Below are positions 16,787-24,887 of a stretch of DNA of 47,716 nucleotides, one piece after another (position 1 is the stretch's first letter; every line of letters starts with the position of its first letter). Origin of the DNA: an uncultured bacterium (GTDB taxonomy: Bacteria; UBP6; UBA1177); the NCBI GenBank assembly GCA_905235605.1, contig CAJOMF010000013.1:1-47716 (forward strand), in the 5' to 3' direction. The position numbers and the translations under genes are program-made. Under the pieces are notes generated by a model. It was not told where the DNA came from. It searched no databases and was given only the letters and a program-made list of their open reading frames with translations.

Positions 16787-17599
16787 TTAAAGACCAGCCG
16801 CCATCTTCAGCATTACAACAGCCGCGACCGCCGTTATTCCGGTGATAAAAATGATTCTGCCATAGATTTTTTCCTTGAAATCCTTTTTTGCGAAGAAGAA
16901 ATTCAACAAAAGAAGAATGATTGATGAAAGAGGCAGGATCACCGCGATTTTCTGCGGACTCAACAGGAATCCGACTGCTGAAAGAAGCATGAAAAACACC
17001 GATACTGCACAGGTTTTTCCAAGACCGATCCTGTTTTTCCTTCCGGCAAGCGCATCACCTTCCGTATCTGACAGATCTTTCAGCGCTGTAACTCCCAGAA
17101 CATGGAGCAGAAGGCTCAGGGAACACGGAAGGAAACTCTTTCCGCCGGCCACGATCATCGGATAGGATATCCCGAATCCCGTGACAAAACATGCCAGGAT
17201 CCCGCGTTTTTTTAACACAAACGGCGGCAGAGAATAGAAAACACCGAAAATCAAAATGAAAAAAACGAGAAATTTTTCCATACTTTCAAAAAGGATGACT
17301 GTGCCGAAAATAGAACCTAAAGTTAGGAAAATCAGCCACAACACAGCATCACGCCGCGATATTACGCCGCTTGGCAGAGGACGCCACGGCTTGTTTGCAG
17401 AATCTTCGACAACATCGGTTATCGAATTGAGCGTGTAAACGAAATTGTACGGGAAAAGTGCAATAAAAACAGCCTGAACTACAAAAATCCATGAAAAATC
17501 ACTGTTTCCGAGCAGTCTTCCGGCAAAAAATGCAAGAAACGAAAGCAGAAGAACATCTGCGCGGTAAAGTCTGAAAAATGCCGGAAATTTGCAGAACAT
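16787..17599 (-). CDS. UbiA-family prenyltransferase
   Basis: 270 residues with about eight hydrophobic segments. The two Asp-rich motifs of UbiA enzymes are present: NSITDVVEDSANKPWRPLPSG and DLSDTEGDALAG. These bind magnesium and the prenyl diphosphate. It differs from the DPPR synthase-like protein at 1039, so this is a second, separate UbiA enzyme. The acceptor (a quinone ring, a lipid or a sugar phosphate) cannot be told. It starts 3 bases after the subtilase stop with no good ribosome site of its own, suggesting translational coupling. The terminal stop is 75 bases from the next start. Confidence 0.8.
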   Translation of the reverse strand: MFCKFPAFFRLYRADVLLLSFLAFFAGRLLGNSDFSWIFVVQAVFIALFPYNFVYTLNSITDVVEDSANKPWRPLPSGVISRRDAVLWLIFLTLGSIFGTVILFESMEKFLVFFILIFGVFYSLPPFVLKKRGILACFVTGFGISYPMIVAGGKSFLPCSLSLLLHVLGVTALKDLSDTEGDALAGRKNRIGLGKTCAVSVFFMLLSAVGFLLSPQKIAVILPLSSIILLLLNFFFAKKDFKEKIYGRIIFITGITAVAAVVMLKMAAGL

Positions 17600-17602
17600 C
17601 GG

Positions 17603-19396
17603 TTAAATCATGGTAAGAGAGCAGCCTGAGCCTTTAGATTTTACTTCCGGAACCTGATTTTCAGAATCATTGTCAGGAGTTTCAACCGGAGCTGCGTCTT
17701 CGTCCGCATCAGTTGATTCATCCGGTTCTTCCGGTTCGGGTTCGGGCTCCGGTTCAGGTTCTGGTACGACAGGAGTTTCGCCGCAGACAACACCCGTCAT
17801 ATCGGTCCCCGCCGTTTCGAAAGCCTTTTTGACAGCTTCGCATGCATTTATCCTGCCGTAGCCGTAATTCATGTTGAAACCGTTGGCATCGTAGGCATCG
17901 AAACCGTTTTTATCGGATGTTTCCTTGAAAATTTCATAAACCTGATCTTTGGTAAGATTAGGATTAGCCGTGAGAACAAGGCCTGTGACACCGGCTGCCA
18001 GCGGACATGCCGAAGAAGTTCCGCCGAAACTGTTTGTGTAGTTGCCGAGCGCGTCGCCGTCATTCGTGCTGCCTGCGTTGTAACCGGCACTTCCCATGTT
18101 GTCGGTCGTCCATATCCCGTCGATGTAGCTGCCGCCTGCCCAGCCGTCACCGCCCGAAGAATCGATGTCGCAGCTTGAAGCCATGAAGTCAAGAGAATTT
18201 CCGAAATCGGAGTACGAAGCCCTGTTGCCGGAAGCGTTTGTAGCACCTATCGCAAAAACATTCGGGTTGCTTGCATATCCGTCTGTTTCGATGCTCTCCC
18301 CGCCGTTTCCTGCCGCAAAAAGAATAATCGTTCCGAGACCGTTTCTGCCCGTTGTCGTGATATTTGCAACAAGATCCTTCAAAGTCTGGTTCATGTCGAC
18401 AGTCTGACCGCTGTTGTCAGCAGGACCCCAGCTGTTTGAAATTATGTCTGCGCCTGCATCTGCAGCCCATTCGAAAGCCTCTATCGCGGAAGAATCGAGC
18501 GAATAGGTATTCATGTTCATTCTTATCGGGATAAGCTGACAGTTGGGGCACGCCCCTGCGATACCTGTTGCGTTGTCAGTCGCACCGCCTGCAACTCCGG
18601 CAACCGACGTTCCGTGCATATCCTGCGCTCCCGGATTCGGCATATCGTCTCCGTCAGCAAAATCGTGACCGGGGAGGAAACGTCCCTGAAAATCTTCGTG
18701 CGTAAGGTCGAAACCGTCATCTATTATCGCCAGTTTTACATTAGAACCGCCGAGTTCGCCTTTGAATGCAAGCATCAGATCCCATGCATCGGCAACGTGA
18801 GTGTGGTCGGTTCCGGTAAGCGAAGGATCTCCGAAATTGTGAAGATGCCACTGGTTGAAAAACAAAGGATCGTCAGGGATATAGGTCCTCTTCTCTAAAT
18901 TCATGAAAAAGCTGGGCTCAGCCTGTCCGGCGCTCTTTTTTTCGACAAGTTCGACCGATTTTCTGACCGGATCCTCGTTTGTTGAAACAAGATACCAGTC
19001 AGACGCATACTTAAACTTTTTAACGAGGCTCAAACCTTGGGATCCGCACCACTTTTCAACATTGTCAACGCCGCTGATCTTTACGAAAATCATGCCGCTG
19101 GCATAGACTTTCTCACCGCCGTTTCTCTTGTAAGCAGGAAGAATTTTTCCGTGTTTTTCAAGTTCAAGGATGTTTTCAGAAGAGAGTTTTTCAAAAAGAA
19201 AAATGTTTTCGTGCCTGAGCATGAACTTGAGATTTTTCGGGAGATTTCCGGCATTTTTAGTCACCCTGCCGTCAATAAACGTGTAACCCGAAGTCTCGGT
19301 CACAGGAATTTTTTTACCGTTCGAATAGTAGTAAAGATTTTCCGCAAAAATAAAAAGCGGAAGCAGAACAACCAGAAGCAACGTGATTTTTTTCAT
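17603..19396 (-). CDS. Exported subtilisin-like serine protease (S8) with GCSLTMI C-terminus
   Basis: 597 residues. Signal peptide MKKITLLLVVLLPLFIFA with cleavage before ENL. Prodomain-like region to about 160, then the S8 catalytic domain: Asp226 in LAIIDDGFD, His261 in MHGTSVAG, oxyanion Asn321 in SNSWG, and Ser461 in GGTSSACPLAAG. The C-terminal tail after about 545 is a Pro-Glu repeat, then Asp/Glu-rich linker, ending KSKGSGCSLTMI. This ending recurs in the Cys-rich protein at 38076. AAGGAG lies 6 bases before the ATG. Likely matured at the cell surface or secreted. The downstream UbiA gene is closely coupled. Confidence 0.93.
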   Translation of the reverse strand: MKKITLLLVVLLPLFIFAENLYYYSNGKKIPVTETSGYTFIDGRVTKNAGNLPKNLKFMLRHENIFLFEKLSSENILELEKHGKILPAYKRNGGEKVYASGMIFVKISGVDNVEKWCGSQGLSLVKKFKYASDWYLVSTNEDPVRKSVELVEKKSAGQAEPSFFMNLEKRTYIPDDPLFFNQWHLHNFGDPSLTGTDHTHVADAWDLMLAFKGELGGSNVKLAIIDDGFDLTHEDFQGRFLPGHDFADGDDMPNPGAQDMHGTSVAGVAGGATDNATGIAGACPNCQLIPIRMNMNTYSLDSSAIEAFEWAADAGADIISNSWGPADNSGQTVDMNQTLKDLVANITTTGRNGLGTIILFAAGNGGESIETDGYASNPNVFAIGATNASGNRASYSDFGNSLDFMASSCDIDSSGGDGWAGGSYIDGIWTTDNMGSAGYNAGSTNDGDALGNYTNSFGGTSSACPLAAGVTGLVLTANPNLTKDQVYEIFKETSDKNGFDAYDANGFNMNYGYGRINACEAVKKAFETAGTDMTGVVCGETPVVPEPEPEPEPEPEEPDESTDADEDAAPVETPDNDSENQVPEVKSKGSGCSLTMI

Positions 19397-19504
19397 TTAT
19401 AACTCCTTAAAAAACAGTCTGCAGCCTAAAGCTGAAACAAACTAAAATCGCAGTATTATACTTAAACATAAGGGAAAATCCACGTGTTTTTTAGTGATAA
19501 AATA

Positions 19505-19532
19505 TTGCCACTACCTGCAAAAAAGATAATAT
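19505..19532 (+). promoter_or_regulatory. Promoter of argS
   Basis: TTGCCA (19505-19510), a 16-base spacer and TAATAT (19527-19532), 35 bases before the argS ATG. On the opposite strand TATAAT (19460-19455) probably serves the divergent subtilase gene, with no clear -35 box. Confidence 0.5.
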
Positions 19533-19567
19533 TCCGCGTTTTTTGACCTTTCTTTTGGGAGTAAATC

Positions 19568-21283
19568 ATGGAACTTTTGAGAATCAGACTCGAAAAACTT
19601 TTTAAAGAGGCAATAAAGAATATCCGTCCCGATTTCGAAGACTGGGGAAAACTCGTCCTGCAGCCTGCAACAGACGAAAAGTTCGGCGACTACCAGACCA
19701 ATTTCGCGATGACGGCATCGAAAATTTTCAGACAACCGCCTAAAATGATTGCCGAAAGTCTCATTGCTGCGATCCCGGGAAACGACCTCACCGAAAAGAT
19801 CGAAGTTGCAGGACCAGGCTTCATAAACATTTTTCTCAAGAAAGAGGCACTTGCTGAAACGGTCAGAAAAACATTCACTGAAAACTGGGATTTTTCGCAC
19901 ATAAATACCGACGGAACGGTCGTAATCGACTACTCTTCACCCAATATCGCAAAACCGATGCACGTCGGTCACTTAAGGACCACGATAATCGGCGACAGCA
20001 TAAAAAGAATAATGAAATTCGTTGGTTACAATATGATAGCCGACAACCATCTGGGGGATTGGGGAACGCAGTTCGGCAAACTTATTGTCGGCTGGGAAAG
20101 ATGGCTCGACAAGGAAAATTTCGAGAAAGATCCGATTTCGGAACTTGAAAGGATCTACATCAAATTCGGCGACGAGGCTGAAAAAGATCCCGAACTTGAA
20201 GAACTTGCGAGAACGGAACTCAAAAAAGTGCAGGACGGCGACGAAAAAAATATGGCGCTTTGGAAAAAATTCGTCGATATAACGCTCACCGAGTGCAAAA
20301 AAATCTACGAATATTTGGGAGTAAAATTCGATACTTACTATGGGGAATCGTTCTATCATCCGCTTATGCCGAAAGTTATCGACGAGCTTATTGAAAAAGG
20401 GCTTGCGGTCGAAAGCGAAGGGGCCCTCGTCGTATTTTTTGATGAAAAAGAAAACCTTCATCCCTGCATCGTTCGCAAAAAAGACGGAGCTTTTCTCTAT
20501 GCAACGAGCGATCTCGCCACGATAAAATACAAGTACGAAAACTACAGAATGAACAAGGCGCTCTATGTCACCGACGACAGACAGGCAGTCCATTTCAAGC
20601 AGATCTTCAACATCGCGGAGCGTGCAGGCTGGAAAATGGAATTCGTCCACATCCCGTTCGGCGTACTCTCTTTCAACGGAGAGATCCTGAAGACCCGCGC
20701 CGGCAACACGATAAAGCTTGCAGACCTCTTCAAAGAGGCTGAAAGCAAAGGCTTGAGCGTTGTCGAAGAGAAAAATCCCGAACTTCCGGCTGAGGAAAAG
20801 AGAAAAATCGCAAAAGCGGTCGGCATCGGCGCACTGAAATACTCCGATCTTTCGCAGAACAGAACGAGCAACATCGACTTTTCGTGGGAAAAAGCTCTCA
20901 GTTTTGAAGGAAATACCGCGCCTTACCTGCAGTATTCCTACGCAAGGGTACAGTCGATCAAGCGCAAGGCCGCAGAAAAAGTGATAACCCTCGATTTTAA
21001 CTGCAGAATTTCTTTGGAAAGCGAGATAGAAAGAAGCATCGCCGCAAGTGTCGCAAGATTCCCGGAATGTGTCGAAAAGGCGGCTGAACTCTACAAACCC
21101 AACTTCATCGCAGACCATATTTTCGACCTCGTTCAGAAATTCGGAACATTCTACAACTCGACTCCGATCCTCAAAGCGGAACCGGAACAGATGCAGTCGC
21201 GCCTTCTGCTTGCCGAAGCTGTCGCAAGAACTATCAAAACCGGGCTTGACCTTTTAGGCATCGAAGCACCGGAGAAAATGTGA
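19568..21283 (+). CDS. argS: Arginyl-tRNA synthetase
   Basis: 571 residues, normal for bacterial ArgRS. It charges tRNA-Arg. N-terminal Add-1-type domain (FGDYQTNFAM, GPGFINIF), class I HIGH motif as HVGH in SSPNIAKPMHVGHLRTTIIGD, the GDWGTQFG segment, and the ArgRS region GVLSFNGEILKTRAGNTI that stands in for KMSKS. The DALR anticodon-binding domain closes the protein. GGGAG precedes the ATG. Monocistronic; a tRNA-Arg gene lies just downstream at 21561. Confidence 0.97.
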   Translation: MELLRIRLEKLFKEAIKNIRPDFEDWGKLVLQPATDEKFGDYQTNFAMTASKIFRQPPKMIAESLIAAIPGNDLTEKIEVAGPGFINIFLKKEALAETVRKTFTENWDFSHINTDGTVVIDYSSPNIAKPMHVGHLRTTIIGDSIKRIMKFVGYNMIADNHLGDWGTQFGKLIVGWERWLDKENFEKDPISELERIYIKFGDEAEKDPELEELARTELKKVQDGDEKNMALWKKFVDITLTECKKIYEYLGVKFDTYYGESFYHPLMPKVIDELIEKGLAVESEGALVVFFDEKENLHPCIVRKKDGAFLYATSDLATIKYKYENYRMNKALYVTDDRQAVHFKQIFNIAERAGWKMEFVHIPFGVLSFNGEILKTRAGNTIKLADLFKEAESKGLSVVEEKNPELPAEEKRKIAKAVGIGALKYSDLSQNRTSNIDFSWEKALSFEGNTAPYLQYSYARVQSIKRKAAEKVITLDFNCRISLESEIERSIAASVARFPECVEKAAELYKPNFIADHIFDLVQKFGTFYNSTPILKAEPEQMQSRLLLAEAVARTIKTGLDLLGIEAPEKM

Positions 21284-21288
21284 TTTTT

Positions 21289-21347
21289 CGCGCCGCAAAT
21301 CATGCCGAGATCTCGAAATCCCGTGATCCCGTGATCCCGGCGGCGCG
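21289..21347. repeat. GC-armed intergenic element with 8-base tandem repeat
   Basis: Arms CGCGCCGC (21289-21296) and GCGGCGCG (21340-21347) enclose AAATCATGCCGAGATCTCGA and a tandem CCCGTGAT CCCGTGAT CCCG (from 21320). Six A follow the right arm. A related element starts at 38961 (shared CGCAAATCNTGCCGRGATNT). It may end argS transcription. Confidence 0.7.
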
Positions 21348-21362
21348 CCAAAAAAGCCAAAG

Positions 21363-21389
21363 ATTTTGGCAAGTTACACTTGCCAAAAT
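21363..21389. repeat. Perfect 12-base-stem hairpin between argS and the tRNA cluster
   Basis: ATTTTGGCAAGT and its exact complement ACTTGCCAAAAT surround a 3-base loop. There is no T-run after it. The TTGGCAA arm recalls the TTGCCA core of the 25-base palindromes. The stem may act as an RNA structure or protein site. Confidence 0.7.
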
Positions 21390-21409
21390 TCCTGAATCAA
21401 ACAAAAAAC

Positions 21410-21437
21410 TTGATTTTTCAAAAAATGTTCGTAGTAT
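21410..21437 (+). promoter_or_regulatory. Promoter of the five-tRNA cluster
   Basis: TTGATT (21410-21415), a 16-base spacer and TAGTAT (21432-21437), 12 bases before tRNA-Pro. Confidence 0.5.
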
Positions 21438-21449
21438 GCGTCCGCCTTT

Positions 21450-21528
<79 letters not shown>

Positions 21529-21560
21529 TCAGGTCTTTGGCAGCCGGATGCTTTGAGTGT

Positions 21561-21637
<77 letters not shown>

Positions 21638-21669
21638 TTTTTGATGTTCTTTTTAATTTGAAGATACGT

Positions 21670-21745
21670 GGTGGGTGTAGTTCAATGGTAGAGCACCGGA
21701 TTGTGGATCCGGGCGTTGTGGGTTCGAGCCCCACCTCCCACCCCA
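21670..21745 (+). tRNA. tRNA-His (GUG)
   Basis: Anticodon loop TTGTGGA. The extra G at position -1 faces discriminator C73, as HisRS requires. CCA is encoded. The acceptor GTGGGTG/CTCCCAC has one T-T mismatch at the sixth pair. T-arm GTGGGTTCGAGCCCCAC. Confidence 0.95.
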
Positions 21746-21756
21746 TTACGCAATGT

Positions 21757-21832
21757 GGGCCCTTAGCTCAGCTGGTAGAGCAACTGACTCTTAATCAGTG
21801 GGTCGAAGGTTCGAATCCTTTAGGGCCTACCA
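21757..21832 (+). tRNA. tRNA-Lys (CUU)
   Basis: Acceptor GGGCCCT/AGGGCCT (first pair G-T), anticodon loop CTCTTAA giving CTT, T-arm GGTTCGAATCC, encoded CCA. A T-run follows at 21835. Confidence 0.95.
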
Positions 21833-21899
21833 TCTTTTTTCTACTTTTGATCACCTCACATATTTTTTAGCTTTTCAAAATGAGGGAAAGTTGTATTTT

Positions 21900-21982
21900 G
21901 CGAAAGTGGCGGAATTGGCAGACGCACCAGACTTAGGATCTGGCGGGCAACCGTGGGGGTTCGAGTCCCCCCCTTCGCACCA
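21900..21982 (+). tRNA. tRNA-Leu (UAG)
   Basis: Class II tRNA with a long variable arm. Acceptor GCGAAAG/CCTTCGC (one A-C mismatch), anticodon loop CTTAGGA giving TAG, encoded CCA. It sits 67 bases after tRNA-Lys and 56 before trigger factor. Confidence 0.95.
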
Positions 21983-22038
21983 GAATCGCTTGTAATAACG
22001 ACGGTTTTTTGACAATAACAATTTAAACGGAGAAAAAC

Positions 22039-23388
22039 ATGGATTACAAAATCAATCATCTCAGCACAGTTGAAAAAGAGCTCGAAATCAGCTTTTCCGC
22101 TGAAGAAGTTCGGGCTCAGTTCAAGCAGGAATATTCACAGCTTTCACACACGGTAAACATCAAAGGTTTCAGACCGGGCAAAGCTCCTCTCAACGTTTTG
22201 AAGCAGTTCTACGGCAAAAATGTTAAAGCGGACGTTGAACATCACTTCATTTCAGAAGGCATGCAGGATGCAGTTCTCAAAGAAAAGCTCAGACTCGCTA
22301 CGAATCCAGAGATTTTCGATGAGACCGAACTTTCAGAAACGGCTGCTTTCAGCTTCAAACTCCGCGCTGAAGTCTTCCCTGAAATAGATGCCGAACTCAA
22401 ACCTTTTGAGAGCGAATTTACTCCGATCAAATACGACGAAACTATGCTTGAGAACGAACTTGAGGCTATCAAGGCAAGATTCATCGAATACAAAGAGAGC
22501 GACGAAGAACTTTCGGCTGAAAAAGACAGACTTGTCATTTCCTTTGTCGGCAGAATCGACGGCAAAGAAGTTGAGAACACCGCAGGAAAAGACGTTACGG
22601 TCATTGTCGGCGACGGCAAATTCGTTCCCGATTTTGAAAAAGCTCTTCCGGGACACAAAAAAGGCGACTCCTTCACGGCTGACGTCAAATTCCCCGAAGA
22701 TTACAGGTCGGCAGAGCTTGCAGGAAAGACAGTTCAGTTCACGATCGACGTGACGAAAGTCGAAAAATGCGAAAACGCACCTGAACTTACCGATGAATTC
22801 CTCGCTGGCAAAGAAGGTTATCCGGACACTGTCGCAGAACTCAAAGAGCAGATCAAAAAGAACATCGAAAGTTACCTTGACGATATTTCGATGCAGGGCA
22901 AAAAGAACATCGCGATCGAAACCTACGTCAAAGAATACGAATTCGAAGTTCCGCCGTCATTCCTTATGAACGAAAAGAACGCCCGCATCGACGATTATAA
23001 AAAAGAATTCAAGGTCGAAGAAGTTCCTGCTGAAGAACTTGCAAAGATCGAAGATGATGCGAAATTCGCGATCAAGAGATACATAATCCTCAATACTTTC
23101 GCTGACAAACTCAATATCACCGTAACAGACAAGGATGTTGACATCGCTTTCGCTCAGGAAGCTGCTCAGTACGGTCTTCCGGCAGAATTTGCGACAAAAC
23201 TCCGCGAATATGCAGGTGAAGAAAGGATCAACGCAAAGAAATACGAGATAAAGGAGCAGAAAGTCCTCGACAAGATGGTAGAAAAGATGGTTTTCACCGA
23301 AAAGGCTCCTGATACCGCCGAAGAGAAAACCGAGAAGAAAACCATCAGAAAAACAGCAAAGAAAGCTGCTGAAAAAGAAGCCGAATAA
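22039..23388 (+). CDS. tig: Trigger factor, ribosome-associated chaperone
   Basis: 449 residues, full length. It binds the ribosomal exit tunnel and shields nascent chains. N-terminal ribosome-binding domain with the signature GFRPGKAP at about 44-51, a central FKBP-type prolyl isomerase domain (about 155-245: DRLVISFVGRIDGKEV, VGDGKFVPDFEKAL), then the long helical C-terminal chaperone domain and a Lys/Glu-rich tail. GGAG precedes the ATG. clpP, clpX and lon, which often follow tig, are not adjacent; the next gene is convergent. Confidence 0.96.
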   Translation: MDYKINHLSTVEKELEISFSAEEVRAQFKQEYSQLSHTVNIKGFRPGKAPLNVLKQFYGKNVKADVEHHFISEGMQDAVLKEKLRLATNPEIFDETELSETAAFSFKLRAEVFPEIDAELKPFESEFTPIKYDETMLENELEAIKARFIEYKESDEELSAEKDRLVISFVGRIDGKEVENTAGKDVTVIVGDGKFVPDFEKALPGHKKGDSFTADVKFPEDYRSAELAGKTVQFTIDVTKVEKCENAPELTDEFLAGKEGYPDTVAELKEQIKKNIESYLDDISMQGKKNIAIETYVKEYEFEVPPSFLMNEKNARIDDYKKEFKVEEVPAEELAKIEDDAKFAIKRYIILNTFADKLNITVTDKDVDIAFAQEAAQYGLPAEFATKLREYAGEERINAKKYEIKEQKVLDKMVEKMVFTEKAPDTAEEKTEKKTIRKTAKKAAEKEAE

Positions 23389-23463
23389 GCTGATCGCCCA
23401 AAAATTCCCAAATAACTCCTTAATTTAAAAAAGTTTTCAGAAAATATATATTAATTAAGATTT

Positions 23464-24318
23464 CTATCCTTTCACACCGCCGGCTGTGAGACCGCCGATA
23501 AGGCTTTTCTGGAGAATGAAGAAAAGGATCATAACGGGAAGTGAAACGATTATCGCGCCTGCTGCAAAGTGTCCCCACTCGGTCGAATAGCTTCCGACGT
23601 AGTGTTGAAGCGTGACAGGCAGCGTGAAAGCTCTTTCGTCGCCTAAGAAAGTTGCCGCAAGAATGAATTCGTTCCATGCCGTCATGAAGCTGAAAAGCGC
23701 GGTAACGACTATCGCCGGTTTTGCAAGCGGCATAACTATTTTAACGAAAATCGTCCACTGAGAAGCGCCGTCCATGAGAGCAGCTTCTTCAAGATCCTTC
23801 GGGATCGTGTCGAAATATCCTTTGAGCATCCAGACGCAGAAAGGGATCGCCGTCGTCGAATAAACGAGGACAAGCCCTGCCATGCTGTTGAGAAGACCGA
23901 GTTTGTCAAGCAGGATGTAAAGCGGGATCGCCATGACGACACCAGGGAACATCTGGCTTACGAGGAACATCTTCATGCCGAAATTCTTGCCCGGAAATTC
24001 AAAGCGCGAAAACGCGTAACCCGCCGTAGTTGCAAGTGTTATGCCGAGCAGAGTCGTCGCTGCCGAAATGACTACGCTGTTTAAGAACTGTCTGCCGAAA
24101 AGCCAGCTTCCGTTTGAATCGGTCGTGAAAATGACGTCTTTGAAGTTGCTCAGAGTGAACTCAGTCGGGATCGGATTCGCCGAAAGCGAAAAGCCCTGAC
24201 CGCTCGAAAGAGCCATTTTTATGACCCAGAGCACTGGATAGATAACGATCGCGCATATAACTATCAGGGAAAGATGCATAAGCACCGCTTTTCCGAGACT
24301 AACTTCTCTTTTTGCCAT
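23464..24318 (-). CDS. MalG-like ABC sugar transporter permease, orphan
   Basis: 284 residues with six predicted membrane spans. The C-terminal half carries the EAA loop that docks on the ATPase (LEEAALMDGASQWTIFVKIVMPLAKP) and the MalG-like TAWNEFILAATFL segment. The ending GLTAGGVKG is typical of MalG. GGAGG before the ATG. Permeases of this type work with a MalF partner, a binding protein and an ATPase, but none is encoded next to it: upstream is a repeat-bearing gap and tRNA genes, downstream a convergent tig. Partner genes presumably lie elsewhere. Substrate likely a maltose-type oligosaccharide by family only. Confidence 0.9.
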   Translation of the reverse strand: MAKREVSLGKAVLMHLSLIVICAIVIYPVLWVIKMALSSGQGFSLSANPIPTEFTLSNFKDVIFTTDSNGSWLFGRQFLNSVVISAATTLLGITLATTAGYAFSRFEFPGKNFGMKMFLVSQMFPGVVMAIPLYILLDKLGLLNSMAGLVLVYSTTAIPFCVWMLKGYFDTIPKDLEEAALMDGASQWTIFVKIVMPLAKPAIVVTALFSFMTAWNEFILAATFLGDERAFTLPVTLQHYVGSYSTEWGHFAAGAIIVSLPVMILFFILQKSLIGGLTAGGVKG

Positions 24319-24431
24319 GGTACACCTCCAAAAAACGCGGAATTTTATTCAAAAAATAAAAAATAGACAGATTTTCGTGAAAAAATATTAACATAAACAT
24401 GACACACACCCTCGTCACTCCGTACCACCGG

Positions 24432-24456
24432 ATCAACTTGCCACTGGCAACTTGAT
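24432..24456. repeat. 25-base palindrome, family member 2
   Basis: ATCAA and TTGAT arms, each separated by a C from the 13-base core TTGCCACTGGCAA: the same plan as 8771-8795 with compensating arm changes. It lies in the 296-base gap between malG and tRNA-Lys, which otherwise holds AT-rich DNA and the tRNA promoter. Confidence 0.75.
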
Positions 24457-24539
24457 TCTACCTTAGAGGAAGATTAAAGTTTTACCAACGCAAAAATATA
24501 AATAAAATTGGATATTTACACATTTAAACCTTTAAAAGT

Positions 24540-24567
24540 TTGACATTCAAAGACTTTTCACTATTAT
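24540..24567 (+). promoter_or_regulatory. Promoter of the tRNA-Lys/tRNA-Glu pair
   Basis: A consensus TTGACA (24540-24545), a 16-base spacer and TATTAT (24562-24567), about 47 bases before tRNA-Lys. Confidence 0.7.
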
Positions 24568-24614
24568 ACCGCCGTTTTTCTGGTTCGTTGAAGAATCGAT
24601 TTCTTGAGTTGAAT

Positions 24615-24690
24615 GGGTCGGTAGCTCAGATGGAAGAGCATCTGACTTTTAATCAGGGGGTCGCGGGTCCGAGTCCCGCCCGACCCACCA
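24615..24690 (+). tRNA. tRNA-Lys (UUU)
   Basis: Acceptor GGGTCGG/CCGACCC, anticodon loop CTTTTAA, encoded CCA. The T-loop reads TCCGAGT, with C at position 55 where nearly all elongator tRNAs have T (pseudouridine 55). Confidence 0.94.
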
Positions 24691-24710
24691 TTCGCTCTCA
24701 CTTTTTTGGT

Positions 24711-24785
24711 GACCTTTTCGTCTAGTGGTTAGGACATCGGCCTTTCACGCCGGTAACGGGGGTTCGAGTCCCCCAAAGGTCGCCA
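24711..24785 (+). tRNA. tRNA-Glu (UUC)
   Basis: Acceptor GACCTTT/AAAGGTC, discriminator G, anticodon loop CTTTCAC giving TTC, T-arm GGTTCGAGTCC, encoded CCA. Twenty bases after tRNA-Lys and probably co-transcribed. Confidence 0.96.
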
Positions 24786-24887
24786 TTTTTTTTGCCATTC
24801 AGCGGCGCTTCAACAAATAAATTTGACAAGAAAAATCCAATGATTTAAAGTTTTTAGGTTATTTTACTGTTTTTTAGGAGAAATGTT

